A stretch of DNA of 64,000 bases from Spinellus fusiger (Eukaryota; Mucoromycota; Mucoromycetes; Mucorales; Phycomycetaceae), in assembly GCA_025094145.1 (NCBI GenBank), contig JALLLS010000010.1, positions 372,001 to 436,000 of the forward strand. Reading direction: 5' to 3'. Positions within the stretch are counted from its first letter, which is position 1, and every line of letters begins with the position of its first letter. Below, piece by piece: positions 1 to 11,751 of this stretch. Both the position numbers and the translations under genes were made by a program. The notes below the pieces were generated by a model. That model did no database searches. It had not been told where the DNA came from and was given only the letters and a program-made list of their open reading frames with translations.

Positions 1-1015
1 TTCTATTCACTACATCCTCCTCACGCAACAGAAATCCATTGCTAACTGCACATGATTTAGCAAAGGAATACTTCCAAATGACACGGGCATCCACACCAAC
101 ACCCTCCAACAACTGCTGAAGACGGGAAAGGCGTGTCTGGTACTCGTGCGTATGGGACTGGAGGAAGTTAAGGAGTCCAGGTGGAATATCTGACTGTCCG
201 CTTACAATATGAGCCAACACCTGATCAGAATAGGGATTGTACTTGTAGCACCCATAGTTTGCCAGTCGATGGTCAAGTGCCTCGTACCGATCATGGTAGA
301 TTTGTTGGACAGGCATAAAGGGAGCAACACCAGATACAATCCAAGAGATACTCACACATAGCCAATGAATAACAGGCTGAGGAGGAACCATGAACATGGG
401 GTTGCCAAGAGCAAAACGGCTGGGAGCAGAACAAGGAGAACAGTATGCAGGTGGGGTTTTGTAAGATACAGCCAATACCAGGCCCTTGTCCCCAACATAG
501 TGGATCTTTTCCTGCACCTGTTTGGAGAAGAACCCTGTGATTTCAGGTAACTGATAAGTACATTCGAGTAACGGATTGTACGAGAGATGAAAAAGGGCAA
601 GATCCTTTTCTTGACGTGCCAATACTTTATCCAGTGCCTGTGGAAGGTCGGTCTGTGCCTTCCATTGACTAAAATGGATCTGCATGTACCGGCTATAGTT
701 ATTCCACTCTGAAGAATTTGTATCTTTAGACATGGTTTTTGATACCGAATTCAATGGCTTGAATTCAATGATCTGGTTCAAGGGGTCATAACCAGTGGCC
801 TCCATCTCGATTGTCTTTATGATAGTGCGTTCTCCCAGTTTAATCAGAACAGTCTGTCGTTGAGCTCGAATGGTACGATATAGATGCTCGGTTATCATGG
901 ACTGCCATTCTTTGCATACACCTCTGATTCGGTATACTTCAGGAAATGTCATGAATGAGAAGATATGAAGGATGATCTCTGGGGCCATCCTGCTCAGACC
1001 TGAGATTGTTGGCAT
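1..1015 (-). CDS. F-box protein, partial (C-terminus beyond window)
   Basis: The minus strand is open from an ATG at 1015 to the window edge, giving 338 residues with no stop. Residues 10-40 (MAPEIILHIFSFMTFPEV, then YRIRGVCKEWQSMI) have the F-box pattern: a Pro-Glu-Ile-Ile-Leu opening, then hydrophobic helices ending in a Val-Cys-Lys-Glu-Trp segment. F-box proteins bind Skp1 through this motif and recruit substrates to SCF ubiquitin ligases. The rest (about residues 45-338) matches nothing I recognise and shows no clear leucine-rich or WD repeats, so the substrate is unknown. A stop precedes the ATG in frame. No intron is needed in the visible part. It lies head-to-tail with ERV1, about 200 bases downstream of the ERV1 stop. 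The domain call is fairly sure; any specific function is not. Confidence 0.75.
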   Translation of the reverse strand, partial: MPTISGLSRMAPEIILHIFSFMTFPEVYRIRGVCKEWQSMITEHLYRTIRAQRQTVLIKLGERTIIKTIEMEATGYDPLNQIIEFKPLNSVSKTMSKDTNSSEWNNYSRYMQIHFSQWKAQTDLPQALDKVLARQEKDLALFHLSYNPLLECTYQLPEITGFFSKQVQEKIHYVGDKGLVLAVSYKTPPAYCSPCSAPSRFALGNPMFMVPPQPVIHWLCVSISWIVSGVAPFMPVQQIYHDRYEALDHRLANYGCYKYNPYSDQVLAHIVSGQSDIPPGLLNFLQSHTHEYQTRLSRLQQLLEGVGVDARVIWKYSFAKSCAVSNGFLLREEDVVNR

Positions 1016-1218
1016 AGTGATAGATAAAGATAACAAACAAAAGAAGAGTAGGTTTGAGGAGCCATGAGAAAATGACTCGGGCTTTAATAGTGAGAATTGA
1101 AGATGCGACATAAGCTCTCTAGAAAGGCAAGTCAAACGGTGAAGAAGCATAAATAAGCATCCACCAATAAGTACAAACATAGATAAGCAGCCAACAATGA
1201 AAGGTAGGAATAGGTCAT

Positions 1219-1919
1219 CTAATCGCACTTCCCATTTAGTGGTCCCTGAAGCCAACGCTCAAATATCTTGGTACAATCAAATACAGGCTTGTTTAACTTT
1301 ACATTGACTTGGTTATGTCTTCTACACAGCCATTGACTCAAGGTATCGCGATTGGACACATCAACGGGCTCCTTTGCCATCTCCTTCTGAAAATCCTCCT
1401 ATTTAAAGAGAGGATGGAGTTTATTTTATAGATTGCAACACTTGATGGCACTATCAACACAGCTTCTACAAGCCTAGCGTCTAGTATGGACAGATTCCAA
1501 CTTACCTTACAGAACCAACAAGGGTAGTGCTGGGCAAAGGATTCTATGAATTGCTTCATACTAGTCTTTTCCTCTTCTACCGGCTTTATGGGATAGTAGG
1601 CTGCCATTGTGTGCAAAAGAGTCCACGTCGAACGCCCAAGAGTTTCAACGTCGGCTGGGCAGTTGTTACGCCTCCATGTTTCGCTAGCCTCTTGTCTTTG
1701 TGTCGTGCCTATATCATTGATAGGCTGCGTTGTTTTTTCTGCTGAGCTCTTCTTGCCTATTTGTTTACTGAATTTGGTCATGGTTTTTAGGTTGTTGCAG
1801 GCACGGCATGGTTTGCCGTCTCTCATTATGATCTTCTCTCCTGTCTCGGGGTCAATAACAATAGATTGTTTTGGAATAGACTTGGTTTGGTCATCATGTT
1901 CTCGAGATGCTTCTACCAT
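1219..1919 (-). CDS. ERV1: Mitochondrial FAD-linked sulfhydryl oxidase Erv1/ALR
   Basis: Two exons, 1919-1506 and 1398-1219, joined in phase 0 over a 107-base intron (GTAAGT...TAG), give 197 residues. Erv1 re-oxidises Mia40 in the mitochondrial intermembrane space and passes electrons to cytochrome c or oxygen. The visible features fit well. An N-terminal shuttle pair, Lys-Pro-Cys-Arg-Ala-Cys, lies near residue 37. The ERV/ALR core starts at LGRSTWTLLHTMAAYYP. The active-site Cys-Trp-Phe-Cys sits just before the exon junction. After splicing, the FAD-contacting HNQVNVKLNKPVFDC motif follows. The presence of the N-terminal CxxC pair favours Erv1 over the secretory Erv2. Reading through the donor gives a different C-terminus without this motif, so the intron is strongly supported. 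The start is the first ATG in an open 5' segment. Confidence 0.93.
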
Positions 1920-4254
1920 GGCGGAATTCTAACAGGTAAACAAATGAAATAGGACAAATGTCAAATCTTTGAAATTTTGCAGAAATGTATTCCCCTTGTC
2001 TGCTTGTGGCTTAATATGAAAAATAAGTGCTGAGGAAAACCAAAGTGATGGCTGGCACTTTCACTGCTGCTAATGCAAAAGGCATCTAATACACAGTATT
2101 TTATCATTAGGCTGCCAAACACTCTATTAAATTAAGCAGAAAAAATAGTTTTTTCTCTGGCTACAAACTAAATAAACAATTCATGGTAACTACTGCATAT
2201 ACTGCTCTATTTGTACCTTTTCGTCGGTCTATAGTAAATAGCCACAATTAGTTTTAGAGTTTACTATTGACAGAATTTAGAAAGGGAGAAATGAAAAAGT
2301 CCATGTAATAATGTGTCTTTTCTACTCTCTTTATACGCCAAGTCTATTCTCTAGACAAGATAATATAATTGGAAGAGTGTGGAAACACTACAGCCAATAT
2401 GTATTTACAAATCATCAACTCATAACCTATACTGTTTAATGAATATTGAGTAAAGGGAAGATAGTGTTGTAATGGAAAAGCAGACATACTACATGAACCT
2501 TAACCTTTACGGAATTCGCCAGCCTAATATCTCCTTTTTGCCATTGCTTTTGAATTAAAACACGAACCAGAAAATTAGAACAGTCAATAAATAAATGCAA
2601 CTGATGCAGTAAAAAACGATGAACTAAAGGTTTCAGTGCATTAACTTATCATGGACCTATTCTTCTCAAATGAATAATCTCTTATAGGCTACTTGAATTA
2701 CAGCCTATATCCTTGTCCTTTGGATAGTATTAACAATGGCCAATCATTGTGAACTGTTACTTTAACCTTAAATGAATACTAACTGTCACTGGAGAGTCTA
2801 ATTATATAGTAGATACAGTCTTTTATCCATACAAATGTCAAATGACTCTGTCATCAACCAAAAATACAGTAAGATACCCTGAGCTTCTAAAGATATAGTG
2901 TTTATACTTGAATTGAAATAAACACATTCAACATTGTTCTCCACAACAAATGCCAAGTAGTGAGATTCTTTAATAGTTTACCTCATTTATTACCTGAAAG
3001 ATACACCATTAACAGACTTAATAATAATATATCTGTCCGAGACCATAGGCCGAAGGACATACCTTATTATTCGAGTAGGAGGAGACCCTGATTGTCACCC
3101 ACCCACTCTTCCCATTTTGCACCTATCTGCGATGATAGAGTTGTATATAACAAACTAATACTAGTATATTTACTAAAAAATTTGAATATTTTCGAACAAA
3201 TAAAGAAAAGATGGTAACACGGTCAGAATCTCCGACTCATGAAGAAGAAGAATAATAATAACACTTCACTCTGACTGTTTATCATAAAATAGCTACTGCT
3301 ACAAAAGTATAAAAATCTCATCCTATGGCTGACATAAGCTATCCAAAGATAAGAGGCACACCTGGTAAAGTGTTGAATTTTAATGTGAGGCCATTTTATA
3401 TTGTTTCTATAGTCTATAGATATGGGCTTTCAATGCACATAAAAGATACTCATGGCACAAATATTCAAATGAGACAGTTGCGATGCCAGTTGTACGTTCT
3501 AACTTTGGGCAGGTAAACTTGCATAGATTCTAAGTATTTTCTTTGGATGAATTAGAATCATATGAATTGTCGAATTGTTGAATTAAAACAACAATAAAAG
3601 CACAAGAGATTGGTGTTGAAAGATGATAGACATTAACATCTATCTTTTTTGTCGAATGCTAGTAATGTGTCGATATAACACTATGATACAAATGATGTCC
3701 TGCCTTTGATGAGCTGGAGTAGAAATGCAATACAATGTCCTGAATTACCGGTTGCTACTTACTTTGAATCTAATGGCCCTATGTAACCTATAGTTGAGAC
3801 TCGTTTCCATCAGACAGAGCATTTTCATAAAGCAGCTACATTTGGAAGCCATAAGATAGAGTTGAACAACCAATACTATTCTTATTATTATGGAATAAAA
3901 AACATTATAAACTCCATTCATTAACAATGATAGTAGAAAGAAAAAGTGGTCTAAAAGATATACGGTATTTTATCTGCTCAGTCGCGCTATTATGAAATAA
4001 AAAGTTGTGCTCTTATCTGGGGTAGAATGGACATAAGAGGTGATAGGCTGCCGTAGGATTTACCGGAAATTTCAAGGCTGCAGATTAAGCTGAACCATTC
4101 TGTTTGCATACCGTACATAAGTGATTCGTTGTTACCTTTCTGCTACTTTGCTAATAATAGTGTCATGATAAATAAACTATTCTGGTGGTCATTGTCATTC
4201 ATTTATCAAACTAAACAACTTGCCAATCTATCAAAAATCCATAAAAAAAAGTTA
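1920..4254. other. Gene-poor AT-rich stretch
   Basis: About 2.3 kb between the ERV1 start and the Tc1 element. The ERV1 promoter must lie near 1920-2100, but I see no clear TATA or other motif. Short ORFs here lack family motifs and codon-like composition. I see nothing else. Confidence 0.6.
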
Positions 4255-4256
4255 TA

Positions 4257-4284
4257 CAGTCACACAACATTAGAAAGTATACGA
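4257..4284 (+). repeat. Terminal inverted repeat, left end of Tc1 element
   Basis: These 28 bases match the reverse complement of 5572-5599 exactly; similarity stops at the 29th base. Preceded by TA. Confidence 0.93.
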
Positions 4285-4423
4285 TTTTCATTTTTTGAAA
4301 TCCTGAAAAAAAGCATGCTTTACGGATATAAATGTTACGATCTCAAAACACATACTAATGACTTCAAATTCAACACAAAGTTAGTTTAACATATTGTCTA
4401 TAGTAATATATATATAAAAGTTT

Positions 4424-5493
4424 TTATTTAATATTTTGTGGGCCACCTTTGGCATCAATAACTGCCTGGCAGCGATCCTTCATTGAGCCAACTAAACGTT
4501 CGGCAAGATCGACGTGGATATTTCCCCAAGCTTCTTCTAAAGCTGTCTTGAGCTCATCGATATTTTTGATACCGACCCTCTTGTTATCAATAAGCTTATC
4601 AAGACAGCTCCAGAGATGTTCGATAGGGTTGAGATCAGGACTTTGGGCAGGCCAGTAATCAAAGCGCCTGATTGCATATGTGTTTTTCCACTGTGTTGTA
4701 TGGCCACCTGTAGGACAGCTAGCCTCATCTTCTTGGAATATAAAGTCCTTATCCTCCTTCTCATTCAATTCAATGAACCATGGCAGAAATTTTCCTGCCA
4801 AAATGTTGACATATATGTCCTGATTTACAATGCCATCAACAAAGACCAAAGGCCCAAATCCACCAGATCAGAAACAGCTTCAGATCATTATGCTACATTT
4901 CTCCCAATTGGTTGTAGGTATAATATGAGCAGCCTTATACCTCTCTCCTATCTTTCGAATCACTCTGGCTCTTCCCTGGTAACTCTCTACTTCAAACCGT
5001 GACTCATCAGACCATACAACGCGTCTCCAGTCCTCAGGAGTCCAATTGACCCGTTCCTTGGCCCAACGAAGTCTTTTCTTCATGTTTTCTTCAGACAACC
5101 TTGGCTTGTGTGCTGCGAAGTAGGAACCAAACCCAATCTGATGTATATATCTGATGAATGTTGCTCTACAGATGATTATCTCATGTGCCTTAAGTTCCAA
5201 ATTTATGTAGTTATAGGAGGCAAATGGGTTGCCTCTTAGAATAGCCTCAAGTTGTCTGAGGTCTCTCTCGTTAAGTTTTTTTTGGTGCACCAGAACTAGG
5301 TCTTGGTAGAGGTGTACCATTAGTCTTTATTCTACTAATGATCTTTTGGGCAGTAGACTTGCTAATGCCAATGACCTTTGAAATGCTACTCATGGAGTAT
5401 TTTCCTTTTTTAAGCCAGTAAACACCCCAGTACTCTATTTCTTCAAGATTATTATAAACTCTAGAGTTTTTAGTTGAGGATTCTGCGTTTGAC
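4424..5493 (-). pseudogene. Tc1/mariner transposase, disabled
   Basis: The ORF begins near 5493 (MSNAESST). It has an N-terminal helix-turn-helix (SISKVIGISKSTAQKIISRI), a second DNA-binding region, and the DDE catalytic domain. The first Asp is in VVWSDESRFEV. The second is in FIFQEDEASCP, where the family normally has QxDNAP-CH, so the surroundings have drifted. The final acidic residue is in SPDLNPIEHLW. There are three lesions: a frameshift in a T-rich run near 5275-5285, and two in-frame TGA codons near 4860-4875 where relatives have Trp. Both TGA codons fit G-to-A change of TGG. The catalytic residues themselves survive, so the copy decayed fairly recently. Known family: Tc1 transposases cut and paste at TA sites. 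Confidence 0.9.
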
Positions 5494-5571
5494 ATTCGAG
5501 ATTGCTTAATGGAATGTGATTCAGTAGTAAAAAGAAGAAGAATCATGTTTAAAAATGTATAAATTAGGGGG

Positions 5572-5599
5572 TCGTATACTTTCTAATGTTGTGTGACTG
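5572..5599 (-). repeat. Terminal inverted repeat, right end of Tc1 element
   Basis: Perfect inverted copy of the left end at 4257-4284, followed by the TA target duplication at 5600-5601. Confidence 0.93.
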
Positions 5600-5601
5600 T
5601 A

Positions 5602-8377
5602 GAACTAACTGCTCTTTCTGAGTTAGCTTCAGACTGGCTAGTTCATCTATTTCTTCAACGGGATAGTATTCAATGGCAATACTATGTCAACGGGACTTGA
5701 ATAATAACAATAGGAATATCAACAATGAATATTCTGCTAAAAGCCTTTTTACATCTGAGTTGGCAATGAAAAATGCAAACCATTGCAAGTATATGAAAAT
5801 TACTATAATGTCAAGATGAAACCCGAAAAGTATACTTCCATTGAATCAGTGTTCTATATTTGATCGGCCACTACTTGACTGTCTGCTGGCCCTTAATCAG
5901 TGTAACTTTTTATACAAATAATGACATTGTAATCAGATACAATGTTCTATTTTGTTCTATGGGCTTATAATCATCTTCTATTTTCATATATGTAATCTTT
6001 ATGCCAAATACTGCATATTATTTTTTATAGGTACCACTTAATTTTGAATCCTGTAAGTTAGATAGGCTCATGCATTAGAAGAATGCATAGTGTACTACAA
6101 AAATTCAAGTAGAAAGTCCTTAGACTTGGGACGTGAAGTGTTGTAGCACTATATAATTAATCACAAATGTCTGGCAATCAAATAGTACGTGTGGTGTTTA
6201 TCACTCCCAAGTATATTGTTAGGAAACCATATTATTATATTTTGAATCATTGAAATAGAGTAGAAGAAAAGAATAATGAGTTTATGAATAGAAATTTCAT
6301 ATAGACACAAGTGCTCTTTATTGCTCCATATTACAATAGCTAAGCTAATCTATGAATTACAAAACTAGTCAACTAAATCAGTACTACAGAATGACAGCAC
6401 AGATGTATAATGGGACAGTTTAAAAACAACAAATGTAGCACACACAGGAACACTATAATTTACTCGGATTTTATGCTCAATATCCACGCTCAATGTGTTT
6501 TTATATCTTTAAATATAAAGTTATAATGGTTATAGATTGCTTTTAGATTGCTTTAGCAAGTATTTTTTAACCTGTTAAATATGGAAAATAAAAACAATCC
6601 ACATTCCGATATAGAATAAAGACATTGAGGCTACAATAATCAAGGTGACATAGTGTCTTCAAGTAGAATAATGATATATCCATGACTACTTAACGTTCTT
6701 ATACATCCCATATTTCTGAGTAGTGGATTTCAAATACCTGAGTGATATTACTAAAAACATTCAGACCTCTGCTTATCCCTTATTGATTATGATCAATACT
6801 CAGTGTGTTGAAAATAAACTTCTACTTTTGTATAAACCAAAACATAACCTTTTTAAAGCTATAAGAAATAAGAAAGGGTAGAAAGACATTAAGAAATAAA
6901 TAAAAAAATCTTCAATGTTTGCACTTTTTTGATTCACCACTCACCTTTGATTTGATATTCTATCATATGCGTTATCTTTTTTATAGCTTAAAAAAGTAAT
7001 GTACTGACTATTCTATATGATATGCTATATTATCATTGATGATACTAATATGAACAAAGAGCTACATTTTATCTGTAATATAAGAAAAGAATAGAGAGAA
7101 TGGCCACATCTTATTTACTGGAATGTTAATGATTAAAGTAGCCTGTAGCTCCTTAAGCACGTGTAAAACCGTACTCATTTGACGGGAAGATTGAAGTTAA
7201 TATTATGAAGTAATAGCTAGAACATCTGTATTTTTTAGTTGTATACCTACTGAATATGATGTTTTGTTATTTTTACTGACAGGTTCTAATCTTGATCTCT
7301 AATCCCATTCAGAACCTCAAATCAAAAGTGAGGTTTAAAGTTGAGAATAAAGAATGATCTGTTCCATCTGGTAAGTTTGAAGACAAATATTAGATTACTC
7401 GTTTTGTGTATGTATCAATTTTAAGGATAAGCATGAATTTAAAGTCTGTTTTAATTTATAGTTGTTCCTATAGCCAATTCATCTTCACCCTTGATCCTTC
7501 ATTCAGTACTTTTGTATTGCAATGCAAGAAAGTATTTCTATATAATACTATTATTGTGCATGAGTAGATGCAATCAAAACAGTAATAGGAATAGCAATCG
7601 TAAAAATTAAAGGCACAAAGATATTTATTTCTTATCAATGACAGATTGTTTGCACGAGAATAACACTAGAGTACACTTATTCTGAGGTGAAATATCTACC
7701 ATTTTATGTATTTCCCCCCTACTATATTAATATTTAATCTGGCTCATAACTGAATTTATTATCTACATAATTAAATGTTTAGCGTGTAATGACAACGCAG
7801 ACTGTTTCTGAAAATATTTTTTAAAAAAAACTTGTACTTCTGTTTGTTTAGTTATTTTATTCAATCCTAACCAAAAGATTTTTATTCTATTTTTGCCTTT
7901 CAGCTTGCATAAGCTATTTACATATTCGGTAGAGAAAATTTAGACATATTTTAAACGGAAGAAATCACGAAAAAAAAAACTTCTGAATTCATACAAAGAT
8001 ACCCGGAGATACAGTTTAATATACTCCCTTTCAAGTTGTTTGATGCACTGTAAAACAAGTAGTATTGTTAGCTCTTGGTTGTTAATAGAAGACCTCATAA
8101 ATAAAGGATAAACTGACACGGATACTTTATTTTTATTGATGTTACATGTATAGCTATCAACGTATTCCTAAATACAGGGTCTTATATATATATTAGGGGC
8201 CCCTTTTATTTATTTATTTATTTATTTATTTTGGCTCTTATAAATATGTATGTATGCGCATATATAAAATGAGATATATAAGAGAGTGGGAAAGATGTAT
8301 ATCACTTGCAACTCCTTGTATTTATCAAATAAACGTCATTAAAGACTTATTTTTATTTTTATTCTTTTATATTCAAC
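5602..8377. other. Long AT-rich intergenic region
   Basis: About 2.8 kb with no ORF of note on either strand, many short homopolymer runs, and a TTTA microsatellite near its right end. I see no RNA gene or transposon end. The last 200 bases must hold the promoter of the secreted-protein gene at 8378. Confidence 0.6.
8204..8232 (+). repeat. (TTTA)n microsatellite
   Basis: About seven TTTA units in an AT-rich stretch 150 bases upstream of the secreted-protein gene. Confidence 0.85.
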
Positions 8378-8941
8378 ATGCTCTTTATTTTATTTGCTCT
8401 ATTTGCCTGTTTATGTGTATGGGCAGATGAAATTCATGTTACATCGCCCACTGAAAACAGTACCTACTGTACTAATTCCACGCTCCCTATCGATTATCAC
8501 GGTATGTACATCACTAATATGCACTACTCATTAATAAAGTCATCGGAAATGGGATGGCATACATTGGTCATGTCAATGCCACACTTGTTAATAGTACTTT
8601 GGAGATTGACTTGTCTATTCCAGAAGCAAGTTCAAAAGGAGAACATGGAGTAAAATACCATACAAATTGGACACTCCCTGCATTCCTTCCTAGTGCCACT
8701 TACAGCGTACGGTTAGATGGCTTGTAAGTTCAAATATCATATCACTCGTCACATCCAATTAATTTTTTTTTGATAAAATGATAGAGCTTCTTATCGATGT
8801 TCACAGTATAAGAATGGTCGAGGTAAATGTTATTCTGTTAACTATCATCTAATCTGTATACTTTTCTTCAATTTAGCTCCTTATGATAACTGTCAATTCA
8901 TTATTGGACAATCGATAAACATAAATGTTCAACACTGTTAA
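8378..8941 (+). CDS. Small secreted protein, possible Kre9/Knh1-like fold
   Basis: Four exons (8378-8501, 8540-8723, 8785-8822, 8877-8941) join in frame to 136 residues; all introns are GT-AG and 38-61 bases long. Residues 1-16 (MLFILFALFACLCVWA) are a clear signal peptide with a likely cut after Trp-Ala. The mature part begins DEIHVTSPTENSTYCTNSTL, similar in style to the Ser/Thr-rich Kre9/Knh1 N-terminal domain of cell-wall proteins, which often opens with an IxxxSPxxxxxW-like strand. That match is weak. It has several N-glycosylation sequons (Asn-Ser-Thr, Asn-Ala-Thr, Asn-Trp-Thr) and four cysteines after the signal (C-terminal region Cys-Ser, Asp-Asn-Cys and a final His-Cys), suggesting disulfides. 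No GPI signal is visible. The likely role is at the wall or outside the cell. The first intron, at 38 bases, is short. Confidence 0.7.
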
Positions 8942-9500
8942 ATATTTAGCATCTACATTCTATATTAAAAGCATTGCATATTTATACCACGGTTTTTTCT
9001 CATCTAAAAAAAGTTCAGGTACATTATTCTTTACTGTTTATAGCTGTAATATATAGTAATGAAGAACAATAAAATACTGAAAGAATAAAGAAAAGGGGGG
9101 TTGGAGAATAAAAAGTGGATTATTTAGGAGCTCTATTGTATTTTCTATCAGTAAGAAGACTTAGGGTGCCTTTTAGTTCAGACGTAGATTCTTGCTTGAT
9201 TAATCAAAAATAAAGCAGGTCTTCACTAGAATGTTTTTTTTTATATATACACATATATACATATATAAGAAAACAATGCACCCATAGAAATATATAAGTA
9301 GATAGGTACAGGTATAAATAAATGAGCTTTAGAGGTTTCTCCTCTTCCCCTATCCTATGTCTGTCCTTGAAACTACCCATTCTGTAACTTCAATACAGAA
9401 TCTGAACCTAATATCGGGATCAGTAAGCATGAATAGCATACAGACACAATAATAAATCTTGTACAAGTCATAATTCTAAGCATAAATGTTTATTTGTTAG
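8942..9500. other. Intergenic, 3' end of secreted-protein gene and BUD6 promoter
   Basis: AT-rich with a TA/CA-rich run near 9240-9270. The bases right before the BUD6 ATG read TTTGTTAG, which could be an intron acceptor in the 5' leader or of an extra short 5' exon. Confidence 0.45.
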
Positions 9501-11751
9501 ATGACATCTGTTGAGCAAGCTGTCTCTCTGTTTCTTCAGTCGACTAAACAACTTCTTGTTAAGCTTACACACTGGTCTACTGGAAACAGTTCAGACAAGG
9601 AAGTCTTGGAGGTTTACAAATTACTTTCCACCCATTTTGAAAGTGCATCAAAGGCATTTGAGGCTGTTTCTATATCAATGACGTAAGTTTATCTTGATAT
9701 TAAAAAGTATGAATATTATTGATAATATCCCTTCATGTAGGGACCTTGCCTTGCTTCCAATTAAGCTCCTAAATTGTCTCCAAGAAGCGCTGGCTCAACA
9801 TCCTGCTGTGCTTGATACTCGCTTACCAGCCATTCGTGACATCATTCTGCAGTTACTGAATGGTTTGAAACGCAAACAAGCAGGTCTGAGAGAGAGATCT
9901 GGAACTGGAGCCACACCCAGACCTGGAGCTGGAGGAATAGGCGTAAAATACAGTACAAATGGAATTATGCTTATAGACAAAAGTGGAAATAAAGAGCAAA
10001 GCAACACTAAGTCAAGCCAGCCCTTTTCCCACTCACAAAGCTGCTCTGTTGGTCTATCCTTTCCCCCGCTTACACATGTACCACCCTTACCAACGCCTAC
10101 TAATTCATCAGACCCAAAGTATGATACCAAACTATGTGTCTCTGAACCATGGAAGAATCTGTCAGTTTTCAAGCAGCCCACGACTACGCTTACTCGCAAA
10201 TCATCAAGAAGCCTACCCATGAATGCACCTATAAAAGAGATTAGAACAAAAATGCCTCTGTTCTTGGCTCTAGGAGATCATATAAAGAAGGTGACCTACC
10301 AGGATTCATTGAGTTTTGAAGGCTTAAAGATGCTTTTTCTCAGTACATTTAATAAGATTGAGGAGGTGTCTATGATACATATCAGAGATCCAGACACAAT
10401 GATTACTTATGAGCTTGAGGATCTTCAGGATGTGAAGCCTAATAGTCTTTTATCTCTTTATGCATCGACTGAAGATAAAAATGAAGGTGCCAAAGAGAAA
10501 AACACTAAAGAGCCAGAACAACAAGAGCCAGCCTTGACACGAACATTGAGTGCTATTCAATCATTAGAGAGTTCTCTTTTACTTGAAATCAAATCTCTTC
10601 AGTCTTTTGTACACTCTGCCACCCCTAAATTAAGCGCTAATGATAGCAGTGGTGATGACAGCAGCATCAGTAGTAGTAGTAGTAGTAGCATGAGCAGCAA
10701 CAGCAACAGCAACAGTAGCATCAGCATGAGCAGCATGAGCATGAGCATCAACAATCATAACAATCATAATAACCATAGTCATCATGACAGCAATGATAGC
10801 AATAACAGCAATAACAGCAATAATTGTCTAATGATTACAGATACTCATACCCCACTCAATGAAAACAGGGGTAAAGATTCAGAGATGGCTGTGACAAACA
10901 AAATAAAATCCCAACAACAAGAGATTCTTAGCTTAAGAAAAGACTTGGCAATTTTACGTCAAGTATGTAATGACCATCAAAAGAGTACGGTTGACATTCT
11001 AACCAATTTACGCCAAAGCACACAGCAGCTCAGATCAAACCATAAAATGTTACAGCCACCACGTTCTTATATTGCTCAGACAAAACAGGAAACAAAAGAA
11101 GCAATGAGTAGTCTTACCAAACGTCTCGAGGATCTTCAGGATACAGTCGATGATATTAAGTTGGATGTCACACAGCGTAAATGCCGTCCCTCGTTGACTC
11201 AACTTGATCATTGCACTCGGCAGATCAAAGTGCTTGAACGTGACCGAGAGACACTGACTCAGTGTTTAAAGTCCAATAAGCCTGTATGGAAAAAGACATG
11301 GGAAGAAGAGCTCCGCACGATTGTCCAAGAACAAGAGTTTCTTAAAGAACAAGAAAACCTCTTAATAGACATTGAAGAGGATGAGGCCTCTATGACCAAT
11401 GTACTTGAGCAGCTCCGTGAAGTATCTGAAATCCAACGTAAACATATCCACAGACGGACTTTTCATGTGACCCCAGCTAGTCCCAATACAATGATAAGTG
11501 TTCTTGAGCAAGTGGTGGCTGTAGATGTCAATCACGATCGACGCCTTAAAGCTCTAGAGCATGCAGAAAAAGTAAGAGCACGTGAACTTGCCAACAGAAT
11601 CGATGCGTTTGAAGATGAGCTTGTGACGTTTGTAGATAGCAATAAACTTAAAAGGACGGGTGGGCCAGAAGAAATTGAACGGCAGCGGCAACTCAAGACA
11701 GCAGAGATGCTAAAACAGTTGTTTACAGACGGATCTAGAACTCCATCATGA
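9501..11751 (+). CDS. BUD6: Bud6/Aip3, actin-interacting polarity factor
   Basis: Exons 9501-9682 and 9741-11751 join in frame to 730 residues. Bud6 binds actin monomers and formins (Bni1 in yeast) and helps nucleate actin cables at growth sites and septa. The N-terminus (SVEQAVSLFLQSTKQLLVKLTHWS) matches the start of fungal Bud6 proteins. The AIP3 domain follows from about residue 240 (MPLFLALGDHIKKVTYQD, then IHIRDPDTMITYELEDLQDVK). A low-complexity linker near residues 370-425 is rich in Ser, Asn and His. The C-terminal half is strongly helical and charged, as expected for the coiled-coil core and formin-binding flank. In yeast Bud6 and Hof1 both act on actin cables, and a Hof1-type gene lies just downstream here on the opposite strand. 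The ATG is supported by homology, though a short upstream exon cannot be excluded. Confidence 0.93.

Larger units (their letters stand above)
4257..5599 (-). mobile_element. Tc1/mariner transposon, inactive, with intact ends
   Basis: A 1343-bp element bounded by perfect 28-bp terminal inverted repeats that begin CAGTCACACA. It is flanked on both sides by TA (4255-4256 and 5600-5601), the target duplication expected of the Tc1/mariner superfamily. Size and structure are normal for a Tc1 element. The only gene is a broken transposase on the minus strand. The intact ends mean it could in principle still be moved by a transposase supplied elsewhere; that is inference. Confidence 0.93.

Noticed and set aside
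3200..3260. tRNA-like stretch (GGTAACACGGTCAGAATCTCCGACTC)
   Set aside because: It looks like a D-arm and anticodon region, but no T-arm consensus or pairing acceptor stem follows within 60 bases.
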